From Rhizophagus clarus (Eukaryota; Glomeromycota; Glomeromycetes; Glomerales; Glomeraceae): a stretch of DNA of 64,000 nucleotides. The notes beneath the pieces were generated by a model. That model was not told where the DNA came from, did no database searches, and saw nothing but the letters and a program-made list of their open reading frames with translations. The stretch's first letter is position 1, and each line of letters starts with the position of its first letter. Made by a program: the position numbers and the translations under genes. The stretch spans positions 930,001 to 994,000 of the forward strand of contig BLAL01000006.1 in assembly GCA_015698045.1 (NCBI GenBank), given 5' to 3'. This document shows positions 22,305 through 33,559 of this stretch, piece after piece.

Positions 22305-22328
22305 TACAGAGTAACGGGCCAACAGCTA
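22305..22328 (+). mobile_element. Possible Helitron 3' end
   Basis: GTAACGGGCCAACAGCTAG is followed by T. Helitrons end in CTRR (often CTAG) next to a T, usually after a short hairpin. The hairpin here is not clear. A similar terminus is at 35443-35472. Confidence 0.25.
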
Positions 22329-22329
22329 G

Positions 22330-23330
22330 TTTTTATACAATAAACTTCTTTTTGTTATTTTGTATTAACATTTCTAACTTTAAAGTGTAATTTTAATACT
22401 TTGGTCAAATGAGACAACCTTTTCTTATTTAAACAAAGTTATCCAGTAGATTCAAAACTATTTATACCTCAATTTTCATATATAGGATATAATGTTTGTG
22501 AAACAGATTACATTTTCATAGCAGCACTAATTTTCAAATTTTTATTTTTCTATTTTCAACTTTAGAGAATAATCATATCGGCGATTTGGTTTATTGGTTA
22601 AATATGCAAATTTTGTCATACAAATATAATATATTAGTTAAGATGCTTGATTTAAAAAGAACATGCTACTCTCAAAACCGCAATTTGGTGGTATATTAAT
22701 TTTGGCGTAATTCTGGCCAACTTAACAAATTTATTGACTCGGTAATAATTTTTAATAGTTTCACAACACAATTTTTTTTTTTCACTACTTTATCGTCTTC
22801 TTAATACATTTAATACATTGTAATACAAAAAAAAGTTTAATTTGATCGTCTGATCAGAATATCTCTAATTCAGTACAGTAATTTCAAAGAACTACACATA
22901 GCATTAGGATTTCTGTCTTGAAAGTAGCAATATATTATTTCTTTACTTCAAATTAATATTTAAACTTTACATTCTTGTTTGAATATACCCATTAGTTGTA
23001 AGAAAGTTGTAATTTAAATTATTATTATTACTTTTCTTTAAATCATAACCAAAGTCTATGAAGCGGTCTATCCATAAGAAAAAGAGAAAACTGTTAAATT
23101 CAAATATGATTGCATACTTGAAGTTGTTTTAAATTTTTTTTTAAACCTTTTCCCATTTTCTTAGTCGCTTTGTACATATGTTTTAATACCCTTTAATTAT
23201 AGCCTAGAACTTTCTCCTGTTTTTCCTAGAGGAATACGTTTTTTTTTTTTGACATGAATTTTTTGTATTGGTAATTTCATTGTATAATTTATTGCTCACA
23301 TCAAATATGTGGAATCTTTTAATTCCGAAT
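22330..23330. other. Intergenic, very AT-rich
   Basis: No gene or clear repeat seen. Confidence 0.5.
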
Positions 23331-23687
23331 ACCCTGTGACGATACACGTGTTATTTTCCATGTAATATCCATGTAGAAAATATGGAATTCCACATATTTC
23401 TGGAAAACTATTTTTACCGCGCCACAAAATCAGTCACAAGATTTCACCAATAAAATTTAGTGGCGTGACTCATGCGACATATCGCAGGTGCAAAATCACA
23501 GTAAATTTTATAAAGTGAAAAGAATCATAAAACATTTTAAATTTTAATAAACGTTTTTTTGGATTGTTAGATAAATGTTTTATTTATTTTATTTTTTGAA
23601 AACAACCGCAAAATTCTCTAAGACAAATGTTGTACAAAATAATCTGACCAATAAAATTCATTAAGGCACGTTACCGAAAATTTTAAT

Positions 23688-23745
23688 TTGCAGTCACGTG
23701 ACTAAAATTTTTGTCAGTGACTCAGTGCAACTGGGCTAGTGACAT
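23688..23745 (+). repeat. Dispersed GTCACGTGAC repeat, copy A
   Basis: AGTCACGTGACT, then AAATTTTTG and GGGCTAG recur in the same order and orientation at 33331-33358. This suggests the end of an interspersed element. It lies immediately before the transposase remnant. Confidence 0.55.
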
Positions 23746-23759
23746 CGCTCATCTCTTTA

Positions 23760-24170
23760 TCATGAAATTCCTTTGCATCCTGAACAATGGGATCCAGGTG
23801 GAACTTGTTTTATTGCTGATGCAGTATACCCTCTCCGAACATATTTAATGAAGGCACTCCCTGATTATTATAACTCGTCGAGAACGATATTTTAATTAAG
23901 TTCTTCTTCAATGCGAATGGTAGTTGAACGAACATTTGGACATTTAAAGGAAAGGTGGAGAATTCTATTAAATGAATTTATTGTATTAAAATTGAACAAT
24001 TCATTAAAATAATACCTGCTTGTTGTATTTTACATAATATCTGTATTGATATAGGTGATTTGTTACTTTTGGAAGATGATATAAATAGGGAAATAGATGA
24101 AGATATAGATATTGATGAACATGAAAGCAGGCATTCAGAAAAGAAATACTTAACCTTCTATTAACGCAAT
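23760..24170 (+). pseudogene. PIF/Harbinger-type DDE transposase, C-terminal remnant
   Basis: Frames read LHPEQWDPGGTCFIADAVYP and onward, then MRMVVERTFGHLKERWRILL, then (after a shift) IPACCILHNICIDIGDLLLL. The order adAaYPl... / vErtFG-lK-RWRiL / ...aCciLHNic is the diagnostic C-terminal half of HARBI1-type DDE transposases; the Asp of IADA and the Glu of VVERTFG match the last two catalytic acids. Two stops (after TIF, and after NNSLK) and at least one shift make it inactive. The N-terminal half is missing. A Myb/SANT-like partner gene lies convergently downstream, as in complete Harbinger elements. Confidence 0.75.
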
Positions 24171-24310
24171 AAAATACATTGGTTTATTTGATTACCCTTG
24201 TGAATATATTGTATAATAAAAAAATTAATAGCTTTATTATATCTACTGCTAGGTTAATTACTTAATTAATTTATTAAAATTTCATTAAAAGTTGCCTTAA
24301 AGATATCCAT

Positions 24311-25085
24311 CTATTCTTCATGTTGTTTTTGCTGTACTTCAGAAGAACCAATGTATTGATCTTTCATAATTTCTATGATATATTCGGTTTGTTCTTTAGA
24401 ACTCGAAACCTTCTATATTTAATTTTCCTTCTTCATATTTTTTCATTTTTTTGACATTATTCTATAGATAATATTTTATTAGTTAAATAAATAAATACAG
24501 TATTCACTGTATGGGAAAGAAATAAACTACCTCATCATCGTCTTCAGTACTCTTCAGTACTTTACGTTTAATTCCATCTATTGAATCGATTGTAATAAGT
24601 GCTGTTACGCTTGGAACATCTTTTAAAATCTCATCGACATTCTTAAAAAATTCTTAATCAATTTAAGCAGCTTATCAGTACTTGTGATTGTATCCTTTAC
24701 ATCACGATATTTTTGAAGGATTGAATCCCATTCCTGGCGTATTGATGACTTTGAACGTTCCTTTAAAACTGAACTTGTCATATCAGAAGCTTGGATGTCA
24801 CAAACAATTTTATTCCAGATGACCCTTTTCGCCTGATTCTTTTATTTGTAGTAATACTTGTTGATGTTTTCCTACTTGTGCAATAAACATTCGAATATCT
24901 GATGTTTTCCATCGATTAGCTAATTTATTAGTATGTGCATCAGTAGGTGCACCCGTAGATATACTCATAGCAAAAGCAGAAGTTGAACCTTGTGTAATAG
25001 GAGTACTAGAAATCGGAGCAGGGCTAATTTCAGGATTGAAAAGTGATGGATTTTCTTGATAACGATGAGGTTATGAAAAAGCCAT
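24311..25085 (-). pseudogene. Myb/SANT-like partner protein of a Harbinger element
   Basis: The minus strand from ATG 25085 has a stop at codon 5. It then gives a Ser/Thr/Pro-rich leader and NRWKTSDIRMFIAQVGKHQQ, the start of a trihelix-type Myb/SANT domain, followed by further fragments. The C-terminal part (VDEILKDVPSVTALITIDSI onward) is better preserved and crosses an intron 24530-24462 (GTAGTT...CTATAG). It ends at 24311 after one frame shift. Harbinger elements typically encode a DDE transposase and a separate Myb/SANT protein that brings it to the nucleus and DNA; the convergent pair 23760-25085 fits that plan. Both genes are decayed. Confidence 0.6.
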
Positions 25086-25089
25086 CTAA

Positions 25090-26150
25090 AAAATTATTTA
25101 TATTTTGATATTTTTATAATATAACTATTGTAAAATAATCAAAAAAAAAAAAAAAACGATTAATTATTTAAACGCTTCATTATTATATCTCTGTAAAAAT
25201 GTTGTGTAACAGGATATAGATAATAAATTATTTGTTAAGTTGGTGAAAGATGAAGCAGCTGGGACCAAAGTTTTAGGGGTAACTGGGTCGATTTCTTTTT
25301 TTCTTAAAGACAAAGTAAAAACGATAGATAGAAAGAGATAGCTTAAAAATTGTTCAAGCATTAATCACTATCTTTATTTCTTGAGCATCACCTCAATCAC
25401 TAGCCAATCACATTGAGGGAAGACGCTTGAGTACGACCATAATTAACAAAAATTAACAAAAGGAATGAACAAAAGAAATAAAGAGAAAAAAGAGGTGCTA
25501 CATAATGTAACAAATGATAAATTTAATTCATCAGTTTTATCTTTTTGCTATTTTTTAACGAAAGTTCTACATCATAATCATAAACATTTATTAAACTATT
25601 TTTTGTTTTTTGTTTATAGTGGAATACAAGGATTACTATCGGAACTACCCGGTTTGCAAACGCATGAGAAAGTATGTTAAATTTTAATAGATGATAGTTT
25701 TTTGGTTAAAATTCGTCAAAAACAAAATTGATATAACGTATAAGGCTAACAAGTTAAATCAAATAAATAACAACATACATTAGAAGTAAATGCTTATTTT
25801 CAAATATCCGGGGAAGGGTTTTCAGAAAATCGCACCAAAAATCCTCACTATATTCTCATTTATTGATCTTAATAATGGACAGAAAGGGAAACTGATAGTG
25901 AAATTCTTTATTATAATCAAAATTGTAAATACAGTAACTTAGTGTTATATAAAAGTTTACATAAATTTTATCGAAAAATAAGTGTTAATAGACGAAAAAA
26001 TATAATGTGTTTGTGATTCGAGAAAATATTGTATTTTTCGTGTGTTTTTTTTTTGATAATTAAGTCGAATATAAATAATGTAAATAACGGAAAAAAACAA
26101 TTATATTTGGAAGCGTGTTATTTAACGAGAAAAAAAATTAAATATAAATA
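25090..26150. other. Intergenic
   Basis: There is an A-tract at 25142-25156. The short frames at 25164 and 25465 have no support. Confidence 0.5.
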
Positions 26151-26154
26151 TTAT

Positions 26155-26544
26155 TCAGATTTGCCTAAGTAATAAATTATTTTTACTGGAAAAATTATTG
26201 CAATTTTGAGTCGTAGAAATCGCTAGTTTTTGTAAATTGTCTAAACTAAATTCTGATAAGTCATACTTTAATTCACAAGGAACGTTATTTAAGGTAAATT
26301 TTACGTTAAAGATAGAACATTTTTCAATCTTGCTTTTTGAACATTTTTTATGAAAGTCGTTGACAACTTCTTCTATTCTATTTACTTTATTAGAAAAGTG
26401 TTTGATACAATCATCTGTTTCTTTACAGTCGGGACAATACTTGGGAGGCTTTCTTCTAGATCTTCTATTATCGTTATTCAGATTTATTTTGTGGACTTGA
26501 TATGGGGTTCCGTGTGTTCTCGTATCATCATTTTTCAGTGGCAT
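26155..26544 (-). CDS. Orphan basic protein with a Cys/His cluster
   Basis: This is an intact 129-residue gene with an ATG and a TATA box at the right distance. The N-terminus is hydrophilic and basic (RRSRRKPPK at 27-35). A cluster C37-x2-C40-x5-C46-x2-H49 follows and could bind zinc. Next come an amphipathic helix (VNRIEEVVNDFHKKC) and a C-terminal part rich in Leu and Asn. There is no signal peptide or membrane segment, so a nuclear or cytosolic place is likely. No family is recognised; it looks lineage-specific. The plus-strand frame 26350-26562 is a shadow. Confidence 0.65.
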   Translation of the reverse strand: MPLKNDDTRTHGTPYQVHKINLNNDNRRSRRKPPKYCPDCKETDDCIKHFSNKVNRIEEVVNDFHKKCSKSKIEKCSIFNVKFTLNNVPCELKYDLSEFSLDNLQKLAISTTQNCNNFSSKNNLLLRQI

Positions 26545-26631
26545 TTTTTATTAAAAAGTTGAAGGAAAGTATTTTATGTAGCTCAAATGAAATAAAGAAA
26601 CAATTAATTAATGTGTATTATTGTTTTTGGA

Positions 26632-26641
26632 CCTTTATATA
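26632..26641 (-). promoter_or_regulatory. TATA box of the orphan gene 26155-26544
   Basis: On the minus strand this reads TATATAAAGG, 88 bp before the ATG. Confidence 0.6.
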
Positions 26642-26684
26642 GAATATATTTTGTTACTAAACTAGGAAACGGAGACCGTTGTGA

Positions 26685-26881
26685 GTCCGGAGCGAAAAAA
26701 AGAATTTTCTGTAACACTAGTTATCATAAATTTATTTTTATCTTTGTTTATCTCGTTATTTGTCAACGTAACACAAAATTTTAATGACTCAACGCGTGCG
26801 GACAACCGGACTTCGCATATTTTCATGTGATCTTAATATGTCATTAACGTTCATAAACATATATAGTTCTTCGCTCCGGAC
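26685..26881. mobile_element. Small MITE with GTCCGGAGCGAA ends
   Basis: GTCCGGAGCGAA at 26685-26696 is exactly inverted at 26870-26881 (TTCGCTCCGGAC), bounding 197 bp without a gene. It lies just upstream of the orphan gene's TATA box and may have changed its promoter region. No clear target duplication is seen. Confidence 0.55.
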
Positions 26882-27189
26882 AATTACATAATATTGGACT
26901 TTTAAAACAGAATTTCTTGTAAAATTTACTTCATTTAATAAAAAAGAAATTCGCACATTCATTTATGCATGAAAGATTCTATAGTTAATAAATACTAATG
27001 AGAGAATGTATTTACATGGTTAGTGTTCCTTTATTTAACGTAACCAGATAATCGAAAATCCAAATATGAAATATTTATACTTCTATATAAGTAAGAAACA
27101 TATTTTCCGATTTATTCGGAATTTAAGATTAATCTATTCATAAAAAAGTTTACCGAGTTTTTAATCATGCTGACTAAAAACGTGGGGGG

Positions 27190-27339
27190 ATCGCACGGCC
27201 CTATAGGCAGGACCATTGCTGATTTTTAATGACCGATATTTTTGATCGTCGTACAATATATTGCGTACAATATTGTCTATTCATGTACAATATTAAACAA
27301 CCATAGTTTATTCGTATTATAGGCTATTAGCCGTACGAT
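27190..27339. mobile_element. MITE family A, copy 2
   Basis: It has the same ends as 21731-21994 (ATCGCACGGCCCTATAGG ... AGCCGTACGAT) and the same GTACAATATT words, but is 150 bp long rather than 264 bp. Confidence 0.65.
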
Positions 27340-28129
27340 ACTTTTATCTTATCTAAATGTAAAAAGATCTTATCTCCACTAACCACAATAATCAATAATT
27401 TAACATAATATTTTTTTGAGTTGAACTTTCTTATATTTGTGGACATTGTGGAAAAATTTATATCTGATCCATGTTTACAAATATTCTAGCAAATTCAGGA
27501 TTATAGGATCATAATTATGCACTGTACTACAAATTGTAATGCGAATTAAATTTGATTACTTGTTTATCTACTTTTATGAACAAGAGAATTTTCGTTAGCG
27601 TATTAGTCGTATTAACGTATATCTCCAACGAAACTGTATCAAATTATTTTTATAATAGACTACGAATAAAGAATTAAAAATGTCGTGCCATTTTTAAATA
27701 AGCAAGTATTTTTAACCTGTAAAATAACCAGGTGTATGAGAATCCTGACTATATATTCCAATTTATTCTAAGTTATATTCTTTTTGATAGTGACCATACT
27801 TTGCTTCATTTCTATATATTATGATGTAAAAAATAAAGTAATAAGTGATGCAAAAAGTAACGTAGAAAATTATGTAAAAAATGATTGTAAATTTAATACT
27901 TGCAAAAACGTGTTATAAATTTTTTTTTTAAATAATAATAAGTGATATATGTGACTTAATCCAATTTTTGCAATTACTTTCATGTAAGAAAAAGGTGGTT
28001 AATAAAAGGAAGATGGTTGATGATGAGGTAAAGTAAACATTATTATATTTTAATTAAAATCAAATGTTAATATAATATTACTATAAGTATATATTAATTT
28101 AGAGAAATCACTTTAAAATTTATTCATAT

Positions 28130-29612
28130 GGATTTAATTTTTGGTCATTTTGTGTTGGATATACTTTTTGCTAAGATAAAGGCAGGCAGTGTTAAAAATA
28201 TTTTTTTTTTGTGAGGTAAATATCAATTTCTGAACTAAAAATTATTTTAAAAAAAAAATGCTAAAACAATTAATATGTTTTTTTATGACAATTCCATATG
28301 TTAACAATTTAGGATATGCTGTTTACATTATCTTTGACGAACTTGTAAGAAAAGAAAATACAGAAGATTCAAAACAATTCCTTAACGAAAAGAAGTTTCG
28401 GAAGATTCAAATGGTCAACAAGATGGTTCGTAAGATCAAGAAGATAAATCAAGAAGATAAAGCAAAAGAAAAAGTTCCGATCAAGAAATGTTTAAAAAAT
28501 TCAAAAAGCTATAAAATAGTTCTATTGATATCATTAGCAAGAGCTGAGTTCAAGGTTCTAAAAATGGTTGATTTCTAATTTTGTGGGTATAAATTTAATG
28601 TTAAATTATCTGAAGAAAAGATTATTCTTGTAGAAATTATTGATATTGTTATTAAAAATATTCCTGACTTTGCTATTAGGGTATGTAATTTATTTTCACT
28701 TCATTTTTTTTTAAAAAATCAAATATTAAATGAGTTTAATGTTTAAAAAAAATTAATAGATTTACTTTCTGAGTAAAGCAATTGATTTAGTTATTTATCC
28801 ACTCTTACTCTTTTAATAACTGTTGTAAAAATCCTAGGCCTTATTACAAAACCTATAGAATTAATCAGAATTAATAGAAAAAAAGAAGAATTTATTATTA
28901 ATGAATGGTAATTCCTAAATTTGACATTTTCCTTGTTTTATTATTACAAATTAATAAAGTTTTTAAATTTTTTATATACCAAAAATTCTTTACGCATTTA
29001 AATTTTTCATTCTGCATTTCCATGTTTAGACTTTAAATGATAAGCTATTCTGCATATGGAATCTGTGCGATTTGAATAATTTTATAAACTGTGTTGGTCA
29101 AATAAATCCTTAATCGGAATATATAATTTGGAAAATAAATTTCTTTTTTTTCTTTTCTTTATTTTTAATAATATTTTTTGAAATTATTTACTTATAGGAA
29201 ATTGACTCAACAATTCAAGGCGATTCATTAATGATATAAAATAAATTCCTTAAGATTTCGAATTTAAAGGCAAAAGCACAATTTTGTCGATATTAGTAAA
29301 AAAAAAAGAGAAGAATATTTAAGAAAACTATATGAAATTTTATGTTAATTCATTCTGCTGAATGGATTAATGATTTTGATTAAATATATGATCAGAAAAG
29401 CGTAATGTCGATTTATCCACAAGGTTAGCTTATATACTACAATGGCAGAAACACATATGTCCGGAATACCATTCTAATGATGAGACCTATATAAAAGAAA
29501 TGGATATAAGAAAAGAAGGTGACAGTAAAAAAATCTTAAAGCCGATATTGTACTATGGCTATCATGGAGATGCGATTCAAATAGAAAGATCACATACCTA
29601 TGGATATCAATA
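28130..29612 (+). pseudogene. Fragments of an unidentified multi-exon gene
   Basis: Coding-like pieces occur in order. 28258-28578 includes YAVYIIFDELVRKENTEDSK and a Lys-rich stretch derived from a short AAGATCAAGAAGAT-type repeat. 28580-28679 reads KLSEEKIILVEIIDIVIKN and is followed by a GTATGT donor. 29397-29612 is one long frame with KRNVDLSTRLAYILQWQKHI and further residues up to RSHTYGYQ. Stops separate them and no complete chain of exons works. No family is recognised. The last piece is the best preserved. Confidence 0.35.
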
Positions 29613-30980
29613 GCAAAATACTTCTAAATGCAATATAATCATGATATTTTTATTGTTTCTATACTGTATCACTAAGAAATTACTTTTTTTGAAGTTGGTT
29701 TATCAACGGTATTAATAAGTCTCTAATTCAAATATCGGCATTCTACTGATTAATAATGAAAAGAATTATTTGTTGCAAAATCCTTGTAAGTTGCACTGAA
29801 ATTTTTATAATCAATAAATAGCTAGTATTGGATTATTGTGTTGATTGCACAGAATATTCAATTATTTCTATTTAATACTGTGATCCTTATGATCCTAACT
29901 CATTGATAATATTCCGAAATTTAAATTTTATGGTTTCTTTATGTGCTCAAAAAAAAATTTTAATATTTTTCTCTCATTAACATGTTAAGCTAATATGTTA
30001 CAATCAAGATTTAATTAGGTAAATCTGATAGCAAATACACTTAGCAAAATTCCCACTTTTGTGGAAATAAAAATTAAATCAATCCATTTCGCATGGTACC
30101 TGCTGCAATTGCGGCGGACTTTTGTCTTGAACGGTTTGCCATAACAAATTACTTGTTGTATCGATTAACATAGAAAAGTAACTAGTTAGTTGTTGTAAAT
30201 CAACAAGTAATTATTAATTTACAACAATTTACAACAACTAACTTGTTGTTTTTACAACAACCTTTTGACTTCTACGGTTCACCATAGCAGCGTGTTTTCT
30301 GGACTGGTTTCTTCTCATATATTTAATGTTTCTTGTCATAGAAGTTTTGTCTAGTTGCTCAAAGATAGGGTTCGCCACATCGAACTTGTGAAACTCAAGA
30401 TAGTCTAACTGGTCAGGGTAGATAGGTATATCTCGTCTAGTTAATCAGATAATTTCAAGAACATTGGATATACAGAACTAGTAGGTAGGATTAGTTATAT
30501 ATATTTTACACAATAAATCCTTTTTTTGATTTTCCAATTTTTCTAATTCTTTATTACAAACAGGATTGACAAGCCTCAATAAATCTGTAGCCTTAACAAA
30601 ATGTTCGAGTCATCCTATCAAGAAAAATTTAAGTTTTTGTGACCAAGTTGCAAAACAATTATTTAAAAATGATGATAAAACTTAGGTTGAAGACTTTCAT
30701 ATATTTCACTATCAATTACATCATATAAATTAATCAATAAATCGGATTATATTCTATAAAAATCTAATTTTTCAAACGTTAAGTACTTTATTAAATTTTT
30801 TAATACTATAAGATCCAAGGTATTTGATAAATCCAAAATAAAAGCAATTAAATAATTCATATTTATTTATTTATGTAACATAAAGATAAATAAACGTAAC
30901 ATTATACTATTTAGTAGACAGACACATGATTAAAAATTACTAATAATAAATAAGCTTAATTAATTTATTACCAATTTCTT
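29613..30980. other. Intergenic with an inverted repeat
   Basis: AGTTAGTTGTTGTAAAT (30184-30200) is exactly inverted at 30227-30243, within a TTGTTG/CAACAA-rich stretch. No gene is seen. Confidence 0.6.
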
Positions 30981-30981
30981 C

Positions 30982-32541
30982 TTATTCTATCATTTCTTCA
31001 ACACTTTTCATTTTATCTGTAATATTATTTAATTATGTTTAATATTTAACGTGATAAAAATAAAAAAAAAATAACAATTCATTATATACCTGCATAACGA
31101 GAAATATCGATTTGTAAAGACTCTATTTAATGAAATAAAATATTTAAATATTTTTATAGTTAATTTGATTATTTATAAATTATTATTTACCTGAAAATTT
31201 TTCACTAATTATATTGTCATTTCGTTCATCATAATAATCATCAGAATTTTTTGGTTCAGGAAGATTATTGGTAAAACTGAGCAATCTACTTGTATAAACA
31301 GCTTCGGGATGTGTTTCATATGATAAACCTAAATTAGTTGAAGGTATACTTATAGTTGGTAAACTTTTGTTGATTTCCTCCGCTTCCTTAATTTGTTTTT
31401 GTAATTCTATTTGACTATCAAAATTCAACCTCCATTTCAATAAAATATCATAAATTTCGGTTGCTTTTGGTCGATTTAATGGATTTGCATCTAAGCATTT
31501 TTTAATTAAATTTACAATTAACTGGGGTACTTTAATATTAAACCTTGGTCTAAGTCCTTGACAAATTTTTATTGCTAAATTATTATCATGGCTTAAATCA
31601 TGATAAGGAGGTAATCCAGAAATTACTTCATACATAATTATACCAAAACTATAAATATCAGCATCTTTAGTATAATGTTGCCCTCTTAAAATTTCGGGTG
31701 CCATATAAGGTAAAACACCATATATGTTATCTTTTGTATTTTCTGATGAATTATAATTTGCAGGTTTACATAATCCCATATCTGTTATAGCAGCACAATG
31801 AAAACTTTGCATTAATACATTGCCATTATGTAAATCTCGATGAATTAATTCTTTTCTATGAATATGATGAAGTCCAAATGCAATATTTCCTAAATATTTA
31901 ACCTTCTTCTCCCAATTTAATTCACCATAATTTTCATTTAAGTATTTTCTTAAGCTTCCATTATCTGCATATTTCAAAACCATCATATAATCTTTTGTTT
32001 CTGGATCTTGAGTTATTCCATAAACTTTAATAATATATTCGTCTCCACCAACAGCAATTTTATAATGTAATGTAATCTAAATATACATTTTTTTTAAAAA
32101 AACACATTATTAAAAATCACATCTAAGCATTTTCATTAAATAATAAATAAATTATACCTCATTGATAAATTCTAGTGTAACATTTTCTGAATTATTTAAA
32201 CTTTTCAGAGCTACAAACTCATTGGAACAATGTCTTTTCCAATTTTGATTTTTATTACCCCAATGGTTTATATATCCATCAATCCATCTTGCTCTATACA
32301 CTTTTCCAAAACCGCCTTTTGTAATATATTCAATATGACGAAATTTATTGTAAGGTATCCACTCCAATACTTCCCTATAATCAGTTGCTGATAATTGAAC
32401 GGATTGAATAAATTTGTTAATATTAACATTACCACTAGTCCAATTTTTAAAATCTTGTTGAAACCGCTTTGAATTACATGCTTTACACCAACGAGGTCCA
32501 GAATATTCTCGTTTACATTCTTCACAATTTCCATAACTCAT
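30982..32541 (-). CDS. TKL-type protein kinase with N-terminal CxxC finger
   Basis: This is a complete four-exon gene (32541-32158, 32076-31191, 31122-31090, 31016-30982) predicted to encode 445 residues; all splice sites are GT-AG and the phases fit. Residues 6-22 hold C6-x2-C9-x9-C19-x2-C22, the small zinc ribbon common in this Rhizophagus family. Kinase signatures are the Gly loop TKGGFGKVYRARW (74-86), VALK with Lys113, a FINE helix (Glu128), the catalytic loop HRDLHNGN (207-214), DMG instead of DFG (227-229), and APE after GVLPYM. All catalytic residues are present, so it should be active on Ser/Thr or Tyr. Two short last exons encode a tail ending SLQIDISRYADKMKSVEEMI. An intact relative of the dead copy at 16180-17358; substrates unknown. 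Confidence 0.9.
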
Positions 32542-33099
32542 TGTTCAAGAAAAATAGGATTAATATACTTTATAATATCAGATATGGAACAAGTCAAAAT
32601 ATCGGAAGAAAAATGGAAAAGTTAGAAAATATTCATTCGGGTTACGAATTCCGGAGTTTCAGCATTCGCATTCGTGTAACAAAACAATTGGTACCCAGAA
32701 AAATACATATGAAGGTCACATGTAAATTTGCGTAGAAAATTTGACGCAGATCATTCCCTTTTTAGGTAATGCCGACCAGAATTTTATTGTAATTTAAATA
32801 CTGGCTGACATTATCATAATTCCGGCCCTGAAAAATTGCTTATTTTAGGCAAAATCTTGCCGATCATTTGTGATCCGTTCAGCCATGTATTTTTTAGCTC
32901 CTCGTACACAAATCTACGCGAATCTATTACCGTAGATGGGAAAATTAGTCCATAGGATCTTCAAAGAAGTGAAGGGTCAGTTCCATTTTTCTAATATTAA
33001 CAGTTGATCACATTTATTCTCCTATCCGTACTAAATTTTTATGTTCCACGTGAATGACGTGATGCCTGGACAAATGTGTAGAGTGTCATATGTTCTCCG

Positions 33100-33370
33100 C
33101 AGTAGATAACTGTTGTCCAAACTACCCCAATCGCACCGATAAAAATTTCACAGTCACGTGATTTTGGCCCGCATTAAGAAATTGTGCACTAACACGTGAA
33201 AGCTTCCGGTGACAAATAATATGTGACAAATAAATTTTCGTCTACTCGAAAAAAACTGTCCCTCAGATAAATATAAACAATGAAGACGTGGAGGGTGCGA
33301 CGGACGTGAAGATTAAAATTGTAGTCACGTGACTGCGAAATTTTTGCGACGGGCTAGTAGTGATTTGCCT
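33100..33370. repeat. Interspersed repeat, copy B (GTCACGTGAC family)
   Basis: AGTCACGTGACT..AAATTTTTG..GGGCTAGT at 33331-33358 matches 23688-23745. CCTCAGATAAATATAAACAA (33261-33280) is found inverted at 60428-60447. The local GC is higher than the surroundings. It lies upstream of the kinase gene. Confidence 0.55.
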
Positions 33371-33478
33371 GCGCGGCTGCGCCTGATCTATTCCACACCG
33401 ATCATTTATATTAGCTGCGACTGATTTTTGCCAAAGAAAGAAATTTGGGTTTAAAATAGTGAGATCGATTTTGCTTAT

Positions 33479-33545
33479 TAATTTTGATAGAAAAATTTAC
33501 TTATAATTCACTGGATATTTTTTATATATTTTTTTTCTTTTTTGG
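33479..33545. repeat. Direct repeat flanking the microexon array, left copy
   Basis: TTTTGATAGAAAAATTTACTTATAATTCACTGG recurs with few changes at 35090-35150 in the same orientation, about 1.6 kb away (base run given in part: TTTTGATAGAAAAA / TATAATTCAYTGG). Confidence 0.7.
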
Positions 33546-33559
33546 CTGCAGATATTGGT

